The translations under genes were made by a program, and so were the position numbers. DNA of 6,548 nucleotides from JBBEBE01 sp051746765 (GTDB lineage: Bacteria > Bacteroidota > Rhodothermia > Balneolales > Balneolaceae): NCBI GenBank assembly GCA_051746765.1, contig JBNJFK010000131.1, forward strand, positions 1 through 6,548, read 5' to 3'. A model generated the notes under the pieces. It was not told where the DNA came from. It did not search any database and was given only the letters and a program-made list of their open reading frames with translations. This document shows, piece by piece, positions 1-5,843 of this stretch (position 1 is its first letter; each line of letters opens with the position of its first letter).

Positions 1-239
1 TTCCAGGAGAGGAACGAGACCGCTCGTTCCAACCGCTGGTCCATCTCCTCCTGCGAGGGTGCTTCCGGTTCAAACCGATCTGCAGAGGACTCCTCCATGG
101 ATGCCGTCGATGCACACGATGTTGAGATTATCAGAAGTAAACAACCGTAGATCCATCGACTTCCTGTGTGTTGGAGGCGACGAAGTAGAGACCGTCTCAT
201 CTGTTCAATAATCCTGTTGTTTCTACTGCTCTCTCTCAT
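1..239 (-). CDS. Putative lipoprotein, 5' part only (runs off left edge)
   Basis: The first 79 residues of a minus-strand gene are visible; the frame stays open to the left edge. The start is the ATG at 239-237, preceded at 5 nt by a good GAGGAG Shine-Dalgarno (250-245). A second in-frame ATG (200-198) would give a shorter, more usual signal peptide but lacks so good an RBS. The N-terminus is rich in Arg (about residues 6-28), then comes a hydrophobic run (YGCLLLIISTSCAS) ending at Cys42, which resembles a lipobox though it has Ser rather than Leu at -3. The mature part begins acidic and polar (MEESSADRFEPEAPSQEE). I do not recognise the family. A lipid-anchored envelope protein is inferred; a cleaved Sec signal is the alternative. 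It is divergent from the phosphodiesterase gene, with 72 bp between the two starts. Confidence 0.72.
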   Translation of the reverse strand, partial: MRESSRNNRIIEQMRRSLLRRLQHTGSRWIYGCLLLIISTSCASTASMEESSADRFEPEAPSQEEMDQRLERAVSFLSW

Positions 240-253
240 TTGAACTCCTCATC

Positions 254-270
254 TCCGGTCGAACGCCGGA
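254..270. repeat. Short inverted repeat in the divergent intergenic region
   Basis: TCCGG (254-258) and CCGGA (266-270) form a perfect 5-bp inverted repeat, extendable by one T-G wobble. It lies just outside the Shine-Dalgarno of the leftward lipoprotein gene and upstream of the rightward phosphodiesterase gene. It could be an operator or a leader hairpin. The region 240-311 must also hold promoters for both genes, but I found no convincing -35/-10 pair on either strand; the best minus-strand match is TTTATTTG at 303-296, one base off the Bacteroidota-type TAnnTTTG box. Confidence 0.3.
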
Positions 271-311
271 TTCACTGTATCCATTTAAAGAGAGACAAAT
301 AAACCGTAGAT

Positions 312-2090
312 TTGCTGTTTGTCAAAGAGAATCGAAAACACGTGCCCTTCAGGCCTCCCAACGACCAGACGGACAATCGGTTACCCACCTTATCTCGTTC
401 GAGGTATCGGCCCGCACTCGGCCTGTTGGGGATATTTTTGCTTTCACTGCTCCCCCACACACTTTCAGGCCAATCGACTTCCGAACGCCCTCCCGAACCT
501 TCGGACTCATCAGAACGACACCGGTCGCTTCAGCCTCAATATCTACTAATCCACGTAGACGGTATCTCGGCCGACCATCTCCGAAAGGAGTGGGAGGCGG
601 GTCGGCTTCCACACTTGAAGGAACAGTTTGGCGATTCCGGCTGGATACCGGAGGCACTCACGTATCTTCCGAGCAAAACACCGATGGTCGTCTCCAGTGT
701 TCGAAAATCGACCCCGATCCAGGAGAGCCCGTTGGTTAGCTGGGCTGGAGCCAATCGTCTAACGGGTCAACCGTTTACCGGCATCGACACCTTCCGGGAG
801 ATGATTCGCAGCAAATCGCGACTCGGGATGGCCAGTCTCCTTTACGGTATCCCTTCTCTTTCGTGGCTAAACGTAATCGCCAGCCAAAATCTGCCCGATC
901 TCACGGATCAATATCCAACACTTGAGTACTACTGGTATCCGATCGATACGGTCGGCCATTTTGAAGGCGAAGATGCCTACCTGGAGATGATTCACTCGTT
1001 TGATCGCCACATGGGGGCCATGCTCGAACGTGTGGATCCCGAGATCAATGTGATCCTCTACTCTGATCACGGAATGGCCTTTGGGAAGGGATTGCGAACA
1101 GACGATCAGATACGCAGTGAATTTGGTGAAGCCGTCCGGACTGCATCCTATCCCAACATCTACCTGAGTGATCCGGAAGATCCGGCGCACCGGGGAGCCA
1201 TGGCTCGCGCAATTGTGGAACAGACCGATGTCGATTTCGTCTTCTATCTACAGAATGAAGGCCGGGTTGTGGGAATCCATGAACGTGGCGAGATGGCCAT
1301 CATGGAAGCATCGGATGGACATCGGTATCGATACGGGGTCACGGGAGAAGATCCACTTGGGTATTTCGACTCCGGATACGAAGGGGAACTCTGGAGCGAC
1401 AAAGAGTGGCTGAATTTCAGTTACAATCTGGACTACCCGGCTGCCCCGCCGCAAATTTTCCACTTGCTCGAAAACAGCAGTGCAGGAGATCTTGTTGCTT
1501 TCCTGGAAGCGGGTCGGTTCAGCCAGACCGACTACAGCCTGGAAGGGAACCATGGCGGATTCACACGTCAGGAATCGTCCATTCCCATCTTCTTCCGCGG
1601 GCCCGATCTGTCCATGCTGGAGGGACGGGAAACGGTCGCACTGAATTCGCTAATGCGGGTGATCGGAGCCCCGGACTTTGAACGTTCGCCCAAGCGGGAC
1701 CGGCACAACCTCTATGGATCATTCAGGGTGAGGCACGCGGAGCAACGCTTGGGTCTCACGTTATCGCCACGATATCGCTGGCAACTTGGAGGCGAACTCC
1801 ACCTTCGAAATAATGACCAGGAGGATCGATTTCACACATGGATCGCAGGAGATATTTTCCGGAGTTACATCGCGCGCGTTTGGTTGGGTGTCGGCCTTCA
1901 GGGCGAGATGTCCGGAAGAACCAGTGGAGAGTTCCACCTCATACATGAACTTCGATACCGTCAGTTGCATTTGCGAAGTCATTTCCGAACTCATTCACGA
2001 AACCGATACAGCTTGATGGTTGATGTGGCACCTTTTCTGACGCTCGAGTGGATCAATCTTCGAGAGTTTGGCCTTCGGATACAATTGTAA
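312..2090 (+). CDS. Secreted alkaline-phosphatase-superfamily phosphodiesterase/pyrophosphatase-like enzyme with beta-strand-rich C-terminus
   Basis: This is a member of the type I phosphodiesterase/nucleotide pyrophosphatase branch of the alkaline phosphatase superfamily, which hydrolyses phosphate esters with two metal ions. Numbering from TTG 312, the metal and catalytic set appears complete: Asp83 in HVDGISADHL, Thr123 in PSKTPM as probable nucleophile, Asp212/His216 in IDTVGHFEG, Asp252/His253 in SDHGM, and His414 in EGNHGG. A hydrophobic segment at 35-48, then LSGQ, suggests Sec export. The catalytic domain spans about 75-455. Residues 470-592 are unlike the family core: alternating aromatic/aliphatic and Arg/polar residues in short hairpin-like strands, ending in FGLRIQL. 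The stop at 2088-2090 is secure. The start is not: there is no ATG, TTG 312 lacks a good RBS, and GTG 342 with a weak AAAGAGA 11 nt upstream is equally possible. The substrate cannot be told from sequence. It is convergent with the histidine kinase gene. Confidence 0.88.
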   Translation: MLFVKENRKHVPFRPPNDQTDNRLPTLSRSRYRPALGLLGIFLLSLLPHTLSGQSTSERPPEPSDSSERHRSLQPQYLLIHVDGISADHLRKEWEAGRLPHLKEQFGDSGWIPEALTYLPSKTPMVVSSVRKSTPIQESPLVSWAGANRLTGQPFTGIDTFREMIRSKSRLGMASLLYGIPSLSWLNVIASQNLPDLTDQYPTLEYYWYPIDTVGHFEGEDAYLEMIHSFDRHMGAMLERVDPEINVILYSDHGMAFGKGLRTDDQIRSEFGEAVRTASYPNIYLSDPEDPAHRGAMARAIVEQTDVDFVFYLQNEGRVVGIHERGEMAIMEASDGHRYRYGVTGEDPLGYFDSGYEGELWSDKEWLNFSYNLDYPAAPPQIFHLLENSSAGDLVAFLEAGRFSQTDYSLEGNHGGFTRQESSIPIFFRGPDLSMLEGRETVALNSLMRVIGAPDFERSPKRDRHNLYGSFRVRHAEQRLGLTLSPRYRWQLGGELHLRNNDQEDRFHTWIAGDIFRSYIARVWLGVGLQGEMSGRTSGEFHLIHELRYRQLHLRSHFRTHSRNRYSLMVDVAPFLTLEWINLREFGLRIQL

Positions 2091-2124
2091 CGAAAAGCTG
2101 CCCAACGTTACGCCTGTTCGCGGA

Positions 2125-4239
2125 TTACTCGGATTCACTTTTTGGAAACCGGATCCAAAAATCGGACCCTTCGCCGGGTATCGATTCAAATTCAATGGAC
2201 ATCCCCTGCTTTTGAGCCAACTCCTGACAGATCAATAGACCCAGCCCGGTCCCCGCTTCATTATCTGTTCCTCGACGTCCGTTTCCGGGATTGGAAAAGA
2301 TCTCTTTCTGAACTTTTTCCGGAATTCCCACCCCCGAATCCCGAACCAACATCCGCGGGGCGAGATCACTCTCCAGATCCAATTCTACGGAGACATCCTG
2401 GCCGGGGTCACTGAATTTAATGGCATTGGATATCAGGTTCTGTAAAATCACCCGTAGCATCTGCCGGTCGGCATCGATCTCGAATTTCTCGGGAACCGAC
2501 AGATTCAGTCGAATCTTCTTGTCATCGGCCTGCGGAGCCATTGAATCGAGGACTTCGGTAACGAGTGGTTTAATGACCACACGGGAGAGAGTCGGCTCGA
2601 TCCCCTCGATTTGGCTCTTGGCCCAGTTCAAATACTCTTGCAGCATGGTCAAACTGCGGCTAAGCTGCCTGTCCACCTGCTGGAGAAGCTCCTCCCGTTG
2701 TCCGGGATTGAGTTCCTCTTCCCGAATAAGCCACACCAGTGCCTGAAGCTGCGTTACCGGGGTTCGAAGATCGTGTGCCAGAATCGAGATTAGACGGTCC
2801 TTCGTCCGGTTCAACCCGGTCAGTTGATCGCGCTGATCGGCCACTTCCCGATTCAACTCTTCCAGGTCCTTTTTTCGTTCACCCAGTAATCGGTTCATCT
2901 CTCGTTGACGTTGAACATTCCGATAGAGTATTCCGAGAACGATGGCGAGTAGGACCAAAAAGCCAACGACAAACAGAATCCACTGTTGTTGTCGTGCCAG
3001 ACGCTCTTCCAACAACTGATTGGCACGTTTTTGATCCTCTACATTGAGCAGAACCTGATATCGGGACAGTGCTTCCTCCTGATCCATTTCGGCCAGAGAG
3101 TCGGTCAATGTGATCAGAGAATCGGCCCATGCGATCGCCTGATCCGGCGACCCTCCGTCCCGATACACTTCCCACAACCCGCGCACCGGACCTTCCTGCA
3201 TAGAGAGCGATCCCGACTGACGTGCCACCTGCAGTGCTTGCTCGTAGTGCTCTGCCGCCTGATCGAACATCCCGAGCTCATGGGCCCACCGACCCAATCC
3301 GTCGTGATTGTAGTACGCCCCTTGAGCAATTCGATGCTCCATGCTCATCTCGAGAGATTGGCGGAAGGATTCTTGTGCCTTGTCATGCTCTCCCAGATCC
3401 AATTGAGCCATTCCGCGATTGTAGAGCACCTGGATGGGCCGAATCCGATTCTCCGGGCCGGCGAGTGTGAGAGACTCTTCAAATGCCTCGAGTGCTTCGT
3501 CCAGTCGTCCAACTTCCCTGTAGACCAAACCCAAATTCAACAGAGCCCTGGACTGTCCGGCCGGATCATCGATTTCACGGGATACCTCCAAGGATCGCGA
3601 TAAATACTCACGAGCCATGTCATACTCCTCCTCTCCTCGATAGAGCTCACCGATATTGTTCAGGATGACGGACTCCGTCTCCCGATCTCCCAACTCTTCC
3701 ATTAATTCCAGACTCGCCATGAATCGGCTCAGCGCCGACTCCATGTCGCCCAAGTCCTTGTAAGCGGTCCCCATATTCTGTTGGACACCGGCGATAAAAC
3801 GCTCCTCGCCAAGCGGTTCCAACCGATCAATCACCCCTTGGTAGAGAGTCAGCGCTCGCTCATAATTCGCCTGTACCGTGTGTGCATTGGCCAACAAATT
3901 GATCAGAATATATCCTTTCTCTCGTTGGAGCCACTCATCTGCGTCGCTATCCAGATCATCGATCACTTTCTGATACTGTCCCATATCCTGAAGTGTCGAG
4001 TAGCGTAGATCCAATAGCTCCATCTCCAGGTCTTGATCTCCCTGTTCTCGGGCAAACTCGAGTACCTCCGGAATCTGCTCCAACTGTTGCGCGCGCTCCT
4101 GGAGAGACTCTGCCTGTCGAATCTGTTCCAGCATCTTCTCCATGCTCTCCCCGGTCTCCGGTGACTGTGCAGGAAGGAGTGGTGGGAGAACTGTAAACCA
4201 GAGCGCCCACACGATGGAGATAAGTGAATGTCTATGCAT
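2125..4239 (-). CDS. TPR-containing membrane sensor histidine kinase
   Basis: A 704-residue sensor kinase that should autophosphorylate a histidine and pass the phosphate to a response regulator. In order: signal peptide about 1-24 (ending PLLPAQ), helical linker, six to seven TPR-like repeats (about 106-382, e.g. LNNIGELYRGEEEYDMAREY), one transmembrane helix (420-439), a short coiled coil (440-480), a DHp/HisKA domain with His489 in AHDLRTP, and a HATPase_c domain with N-box Asn605 (NLISNAIKFSD), G1 box DSGVGIP (634-640) and G2 box GTGLGL (663-668). All key residues are present, so activity is expected. The TPRs lie outside the cytoplasm and probably bind a protein or peptide. The start at 4239 is chosen because AAGGGAG sits 9 nt upstream and a signal peptide follows. 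The frame stays open to an ATG at 4368, but that would overlap the upstream gene. It lies 25 bp after the LolA-like gene, so co-transcription is likely. No receiver domain or response regulator is in the window. Confidence 0.93.
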   Translation of the reverse strand: MHRHSLISIVWALWFTVLPPLLPAQSPETGESMEKMLEQIRQAESLQERAQQLEQIPEVLEFAREQGDQDLEMELLDLRYSTLQDMGQYQKVIDDLDSDADEWLQREKGYILINLLANAHTVQANYERALTLYQGVIDRLEPLGEERFIAGVQQNMGTAYKDLGDMESALSRFMASLELMEELGDRETESVILNNIGELYRGEEEYDMAREYLSRSLEVSREIDDPAGQSRALLNLGLVYREVGRLDEALEAFEESLTLAGPENRIRPIQVLYNRGMAQLDLGEHDKAQESFRQSLEMSMEHRIAQGAYYNHDGLGRWAHELGMFDQAAEHYEQALQVARQSGSLSMQEGPVRGLWEVYRDGGSPDQAIAWADSLITLTDSLAEMDQEEALSRYQVLLNVEDQKRANQLLEERLARQQQWILFVVGFLVLLAIVLGILYRNVQRQREMNRLLGERKKDLEELNREVADQRDQLTGLNRTKDRLISILAHDLRTPVTQLQALVWLIREEELNPGQREELLQQVDRQLSRSLTMLQEYLNWAKSQIEGIEPTLSRVVIKPLVTEVLDSMAPQADDKKIRLNLSVPEKFEIDADRQMLRVILQNLISNAIKFSDPGQDVSVELDLESDLAPRMLVRDSGVGIPEKVQKEIFSNPGNGRRGTDNEAGTGLGLLICQELAQKQGMSIEFESIPGEGSDFWIRFPKSESE

Positions 4240-4248
4240 CCGAATTGG

Positions 4249-4255
4249 CTCCCTT
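4249..4255 (-). promoter_or_regulatory. Ribosome binding site deciding the kinase start
   Basis: On the minus strand AAGGGAG (4255-4249) sits 9 nt before the ATG at 4239-4237. It lies in the 25-bp gap after the stop of the upstream gene and supports the 704-residue start over the upstream in-frame ATG at 4368. Confidence 0.7.
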
Positions 4256-4264
4256 TCGCACTCT

Positions 4265-5116
4265 CTATTGTGCCTGAACGTCTTGTACCCGCATGACAGC
4301 GCGTCCGGGTTCGTCCGAATTGAGCAGCCCTTCGAACTGTTGCATCTGGGGCATGATCTGCTCTTCAATCATTTGACGCTGAGCTTCGGGCATCTCCTCC
4401 AGCTGGCTCTCCATCTCCTCCATGGCACGACGGGCTTCGGCCATCTGCTCCTCGGAGATCATTTGGTCCAAACCTTCCAGTTCGAACTCCATGTCCCAGG
4501 GAACGGGAAATCCGGCATGCTCCCGGTAGTCCGACAGACGAAAGTGAACGGTGATCTCCTCTCCCCCCTCTCCGGTTTGCCGGAAAGAGACGGCCCGAAC
4601 CAGTTTCATCTCGGCATCCAAAAAGAGTTCGGCTGACTCCAGCTCAAAGTCACCTGCCACCTCTTCATCGACCATCGCATCGCTCGGGTCAAGGCTGGCA
4701 AGAAACTCCGTGTCTTCTACCAATATCCGGTAGCCATTTGATCCGTCCAGGGTCTCCTCGGTGATGGAGGTTGCATTTCGTACGATGGCCGGAAGGACAT
4801 CGTCGTACATCCCTTCAAACAGGCCCTCAAATTCTCCCTCGGAATCTACCTGTCGCAGAGTCGGACGACCCTCTACTTCTACCTTCTCCAATATGGTGGT
4901 CGACTCCATTCCCTGCATCATCCCTTCTTCCATAACGGATGTGATTTCGAGGCGGGTTACCCCGGCAAGTCTCTCCTGATAGAGCTCTTCCAAGTCCTGT
5001 GCGAGTGACTCCCGATCGACTTGTGCATAGACAGGTGACACTCCGATCAAAAGCAGTGCAAGCCCGAACAAGCCGGAAGTAAGGGTGTAACAAATGCGTT
5101 TAACCATGAAATTCAT
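4265..5116 (-). CDS. Secreted LolA-like (outer-membrane lipoprotein-sorting fold) acidic protein
   Basis: A 283-residue exported protein. A Sec signal peptide covers about 1-31 (basic MVKRIC, hydrophobic 15-26, SPVYAQ cleavage region). Residues 35-210 read like the half-barrel LolA/LolB/DUF4292-type fold: an amphipathic first helix (LAQDLEELYQERLAGVTRLE), then strand pairs, a strand with ESAELFLDAEMKLVRAV (160-176), and HFRLSDYREHAGFPVPWDME (191-210), which resembles the 'dyr..gg..fP' segment of that fold. Lipid or hydrophobic-ligand binding is inferred from the fold only; this is not LolA itself. Residues 213-265 form a Glu/Met/Gln-rich helix (EEQMAEARRAMEEMESQLEE) that may be a coiled coil, an unusual appendage for the family. 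The protein is strongly acidic. The start at 5116 is favoured by GGAGGAG (5126-5120); Met4 is the alternative. It is the first gene of an operon with the TPR histidine kinase. Confidence 0.85.
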   Translation of the reverse strand: MNFMVKRICYTLTSGLFGLALLLIGVSPVYAQVDRESLAQDLEELYQERLAGVTRLEITSVMEEGMMQGMESTTILEKVEVEGRPTLRQVDSEGEFEGLFEGMYDDVLPAIVRNATSITEETLDGSNGYRILVEDTEFLASLDPSDAMVDEEVAGDFELESAELFLDAEMKLVRAVSFRQTGEGGEEITVHFRLSDYREHAGFPVPWDMEFELEGLDQMISEEQMAEARRAMEEMESQLEEMPEAQRQMIEEQIMPQMQQFEGLLNSDEPGRAVMRVQDVQAQ

Positions 5117-5119
5117 ACG

Positions 5120-5126
5120 CTCCTCC
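5120..5126 (-). promoter_or_regulatory. Strong Shine-Dalgarno of the LolA-like gene
   Basis: Minus-strand GGAGGAG (5126-5120) stands directly before ATG 5116; counting from the GGAGG core the spacer is 5 nt. It favours 5116 over the in-frame ATG at 5107, for which the spacing would be too long. Confidence 0.7.
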
Positions 5127-5153
5127 GTTGATGTGATGGTGGCCCGGAAGCTC

Positions 5154-5175
5154 GTTCGGAGAAACCAATCCGAAC
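5154..5175. promoter_or_regulatory. 7-bp inverted repeat upstream of the LolA-like/kinase operon (possible operator)
   Basis: GTTCGGA (5154-5160) and TCCGAAC (5169-5175) are perfect inverted copies separated by 8 bp, about 1.5 helical turns centre to centre. They lie 38-59 bp upstream of the ATG at 5116, in the 5' leader or promoter region of the minus-strand operon. The geometry suits a dimeric regulator, possibly the response regulator partner of the kinase, or a leader hairpin. I could not assign the operon's -35/-10 boxes with confidence. Confidence 0.4.
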
Positions 5176-5288
5176 CTACTCGAAATATTCACGTATCGGA
5201 CAACCGTTTATCTACCGTCTTTGGAGGCCAAGATAGAGACTGGAAGAGACATCTGACAGTCGGATTGAGATTCAGACAGGAATGGATC

Positions 5289-5317
5289 TCGAAAGTGTGG
5301 GGCAAGATTGGTATCTT
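5289..5317 (+). promoter_or_regulatory. Candidate promoter of the tRNA gene
   Basis: TCGAAA (5289-5294, 4 of 6 to TTGACA) and TATCTT (5312-5317, 4 of 6 to TATAAT) are 17 bp apart and would start transcription a few bases before the tRNA 5' end at 5331. The same region (5312-5320) also reads TATCTTTTG, one inserted T away from the Bacteroidota TAnnTTTG box. Confidence 0.4.
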
Positions 5318-5330
5318 TTGGCTCTTTTTC

Positions 5331-5406
5331 GGGCCCGTAGCTCAGTGGTCAGAGCAGTCGACTCATAATCGATTGGTCGCTGGTTCAAGTCCAGCCGGGC
5401 CCACCA
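5331..5406 (+). tRNA. tRNA-Ile2 (anticodon CAT, lysidine type)
   Basis: A full 76-nt cloverleaf with encoded CCA. The acceptor stem is GGGCCCG (5331-5337) with CGGGCCC (5396-5402), seven pairs. The D stem is GCTC/GAGC (5340-5343, 5352-5355). The anticodon stem is GTCGA/TCGAT with one G-T pair, and the loop is CTCATAA with CAT at 5364-5366. The T arm is GCTGG-TTCAAGT-CCAGC (5379-5395), then discriminator A5403 and CCA 5404-5406. It is not an initiator, because it has a paired first base and no GGG/CCC anticodon stem. C4-G69 and C5-G68 are the acceptor pairs known to be recognised by tRNA-Ile-lysidine synthetase TilS, and much of the body matches bacterial tRNA-Ile2 as I remember it from E. coli. 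It therefore most likely reads AUA isoleucine codons after lysidine modification. Elongator tRNA-Met is the alternative. Confidence 0.93.
5382..5404 (+). repeat. First copy of 23-bp direct repeat (3' end of the tRNA)
   Basis: These bases run from the last two bases of the T-stem 5' strand to the first C of CCA. They recur without mismatch at 5516-5538, 134 bp downstream. tRNA 3' ends are classic core sites for tyrosine-recombinase integration, so this copy would be the attB-like half inside the intact gene. Confidence 0.9.
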
Positions 5407-5412
5407 CTTCTC

Positions 5413-5428
5413 AAGTTGAACAACTTTT
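5413..5428 (+). terminator. Weak intrinsic terminator candidate after the tRNA
   Basis: AAGTTG (5413-5418) and CAACTT (5421-5426) form an AT-rich inverted repeat, realistically a 5-bp stem with a 4-nt loop, running into TTTT (5425-5428). It begins 7 bases after the tRNA CCA. The low GC content makes it weak. Confidence 0.35.
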
Positions 5429-5483
5429 CTATGGCTGTGCGTAAATGTTTCTCTGACTGTTGCTCGTGATCTACATCAACTAG

Positions 5484-5515
5484 TCGCGTAGCGATTGCGC
5501 GAGTCATGCTCGCGC
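5484..5515 (+). repeat. Two overlapping, mutually exclusive hairpins
   Basis: Hairpin 1 pairs TCGCGTA (5484-5490) with TGCGCGA (5496-5502), seven pairs with one wobble and a 5-nt loop. Hairpin 2 pairs GCGCGAG (5497-5503) with CTCGCGC (5509-5515), seven perfect pairs with loop TCATG. They share 5497-5502, so only one can form at a time. Hairpin 2 ends exactly one base before the duplicated tRNA 3' end. Function is unknown. Confidence 0.55.
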
Positions 5516-5538
5516 GGTTCAAGTCCAGCCGGGCCCAC
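5516..5538 (+). repeat. Second copy of the tRNA 3' end (att-like direct repeat or tRNA remnant)
   Basis: An exact 23-bp copy of 5382-5404. The acceptor 3' strand CGGGCCC and T loop TTCAAGT are present, but upstream there is no matching GGGCCCG, D arm or proper T-stem 5' strand, so it is not a working tRNA. It is followed by TTTTGC rather than CCA. It could be an attachment-site duplicate left by or bounding an integrated element, or the stump of a deleted tandem tRNA. Confidence 0.8.
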
Positions 5539-5680
5539 TTTTGCTTTCCCAGGCTTTTATTGAGGTAGAAAACGCCAACCCCCTCCATAACTCAAAAAAA
5601 AGCCGATTTCCTTTCAAGATGAAAGAGACCAGAAGTGTACAACCCTGAGCCCTTCCCATTTTTCCTCGGTTTCAATTTAT

Positions 5681-5792
5681 TGGATTTTAAGCAACGAATA
5701 GGCAGGAAAATGATGCTTTTTGGGTTTTAACAAAGAAAAAAATCAGACTATCGGGGTTTAATAAAGGTTTTATTTGAAATTTCGGGATTTAA
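5681..5792 (+). repeat. Four phased direct repeats, consensus YGGRNTTTAA
   Basis: TGGATTTTAA (5681-5690), TGGGTTTTAA (5721-5730), CGGGGTTTAA (5752-5761) and CGGGATTTAA (5783-5792) all lie in the same orientation. Start-to-start distances are 40, 31 and 31 bp; 31 bp is close to three helical turns, which would put the sites on one face of the DNA. A weaker related sequence, TCGGTTTCAA, lies at 5666-5675. They look like binding sites for one protein; candidates are integrase arm sites or operators of a regulator. Confidence 0.5.
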
Positions 5793-5821
5793 AAGCAGAA
5801 GGTATCCGGGAAGCACCCTGT

Positions 5822-5843
5822 TTGACAGTCAAGGGGTCAAGGG
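5822..5843. repeat. Palindrome overlapping a tandem octamer duplication
   Basis: TTGAC (5822-5826), A, GTCAA (5828-5832) is an 11-bp palindrome with a central A. Its right arm is the start of GTCAAGGG (5828-5835), which is repeated directly at 5836-5843. This gives three GTCAA half-sites, one inverted and two direct. It may be an operator or a chance slippage product. Confidence 0.35.

Noticed and set aside
2091..2124. Bidirectional terminator between the two convergent genes
   Set aside because: The 34 bp hold no stable stem followed by a T run on either strand.
2986..3603. 205-codon plus-strand open frame
   Set aside because: It lies antisense inside the TPR part of the kinase gene, which has clear domains; no signal, RBS or family features.
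4240..4368. 43-residue N-terminal extension of the kinase from ATG 4368
   Set aside because: It overlaps the end of the upstream gene and would bury the signal peptide; ATG 4239 has a good RBS and a proper signal sequence.
4142..4636. 164-codon plus-strand open frame
   Set aside because: Antisense to the LolA-like gene and the kinase N-terminus; His/Leu-rich composition is what antisense Glu/Met/Gln codons give.
5331..5406. Initiator or elongator tRNA-Met from the CAT anticodon
   Set aside because: No initiator hallmarks (unpaired first base, GGG/CCC anticodon stem), and C4-G69/C5-G68 plus the overall body fit tRNA-Ile2 better than elongator Met.
5094..5444. Plus-strand open frame of 116 codons across the tRNA
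   Set aside because: Its C-terminal half (VAQWSEQSTHN...SSPAGP) is simply the translated tRNA gene, a well-known artefact; the rest overlaps the operon leader.
5460..5542. A second functional tRNA ending at 5538
   Set aside because: No 5' acceptor strand, no D arm, a broken T stem and no CCA after the discriminator.
5590..5625. Intrinsic terminator on the minus strand (CTTTCA/TGAAAG then a T run)
   Set aside because: The stem is AT-rich with a 3-nt loop and about 13 nt separate it from the T run; no minus-strand gene ends there.
5681..5792. CRISPR array from the four short repeats
   Set aside because: Repeats are only about 10 bp and imperfect, spacing is uneven (31, 31, 40 bp), and no cas genes are present.
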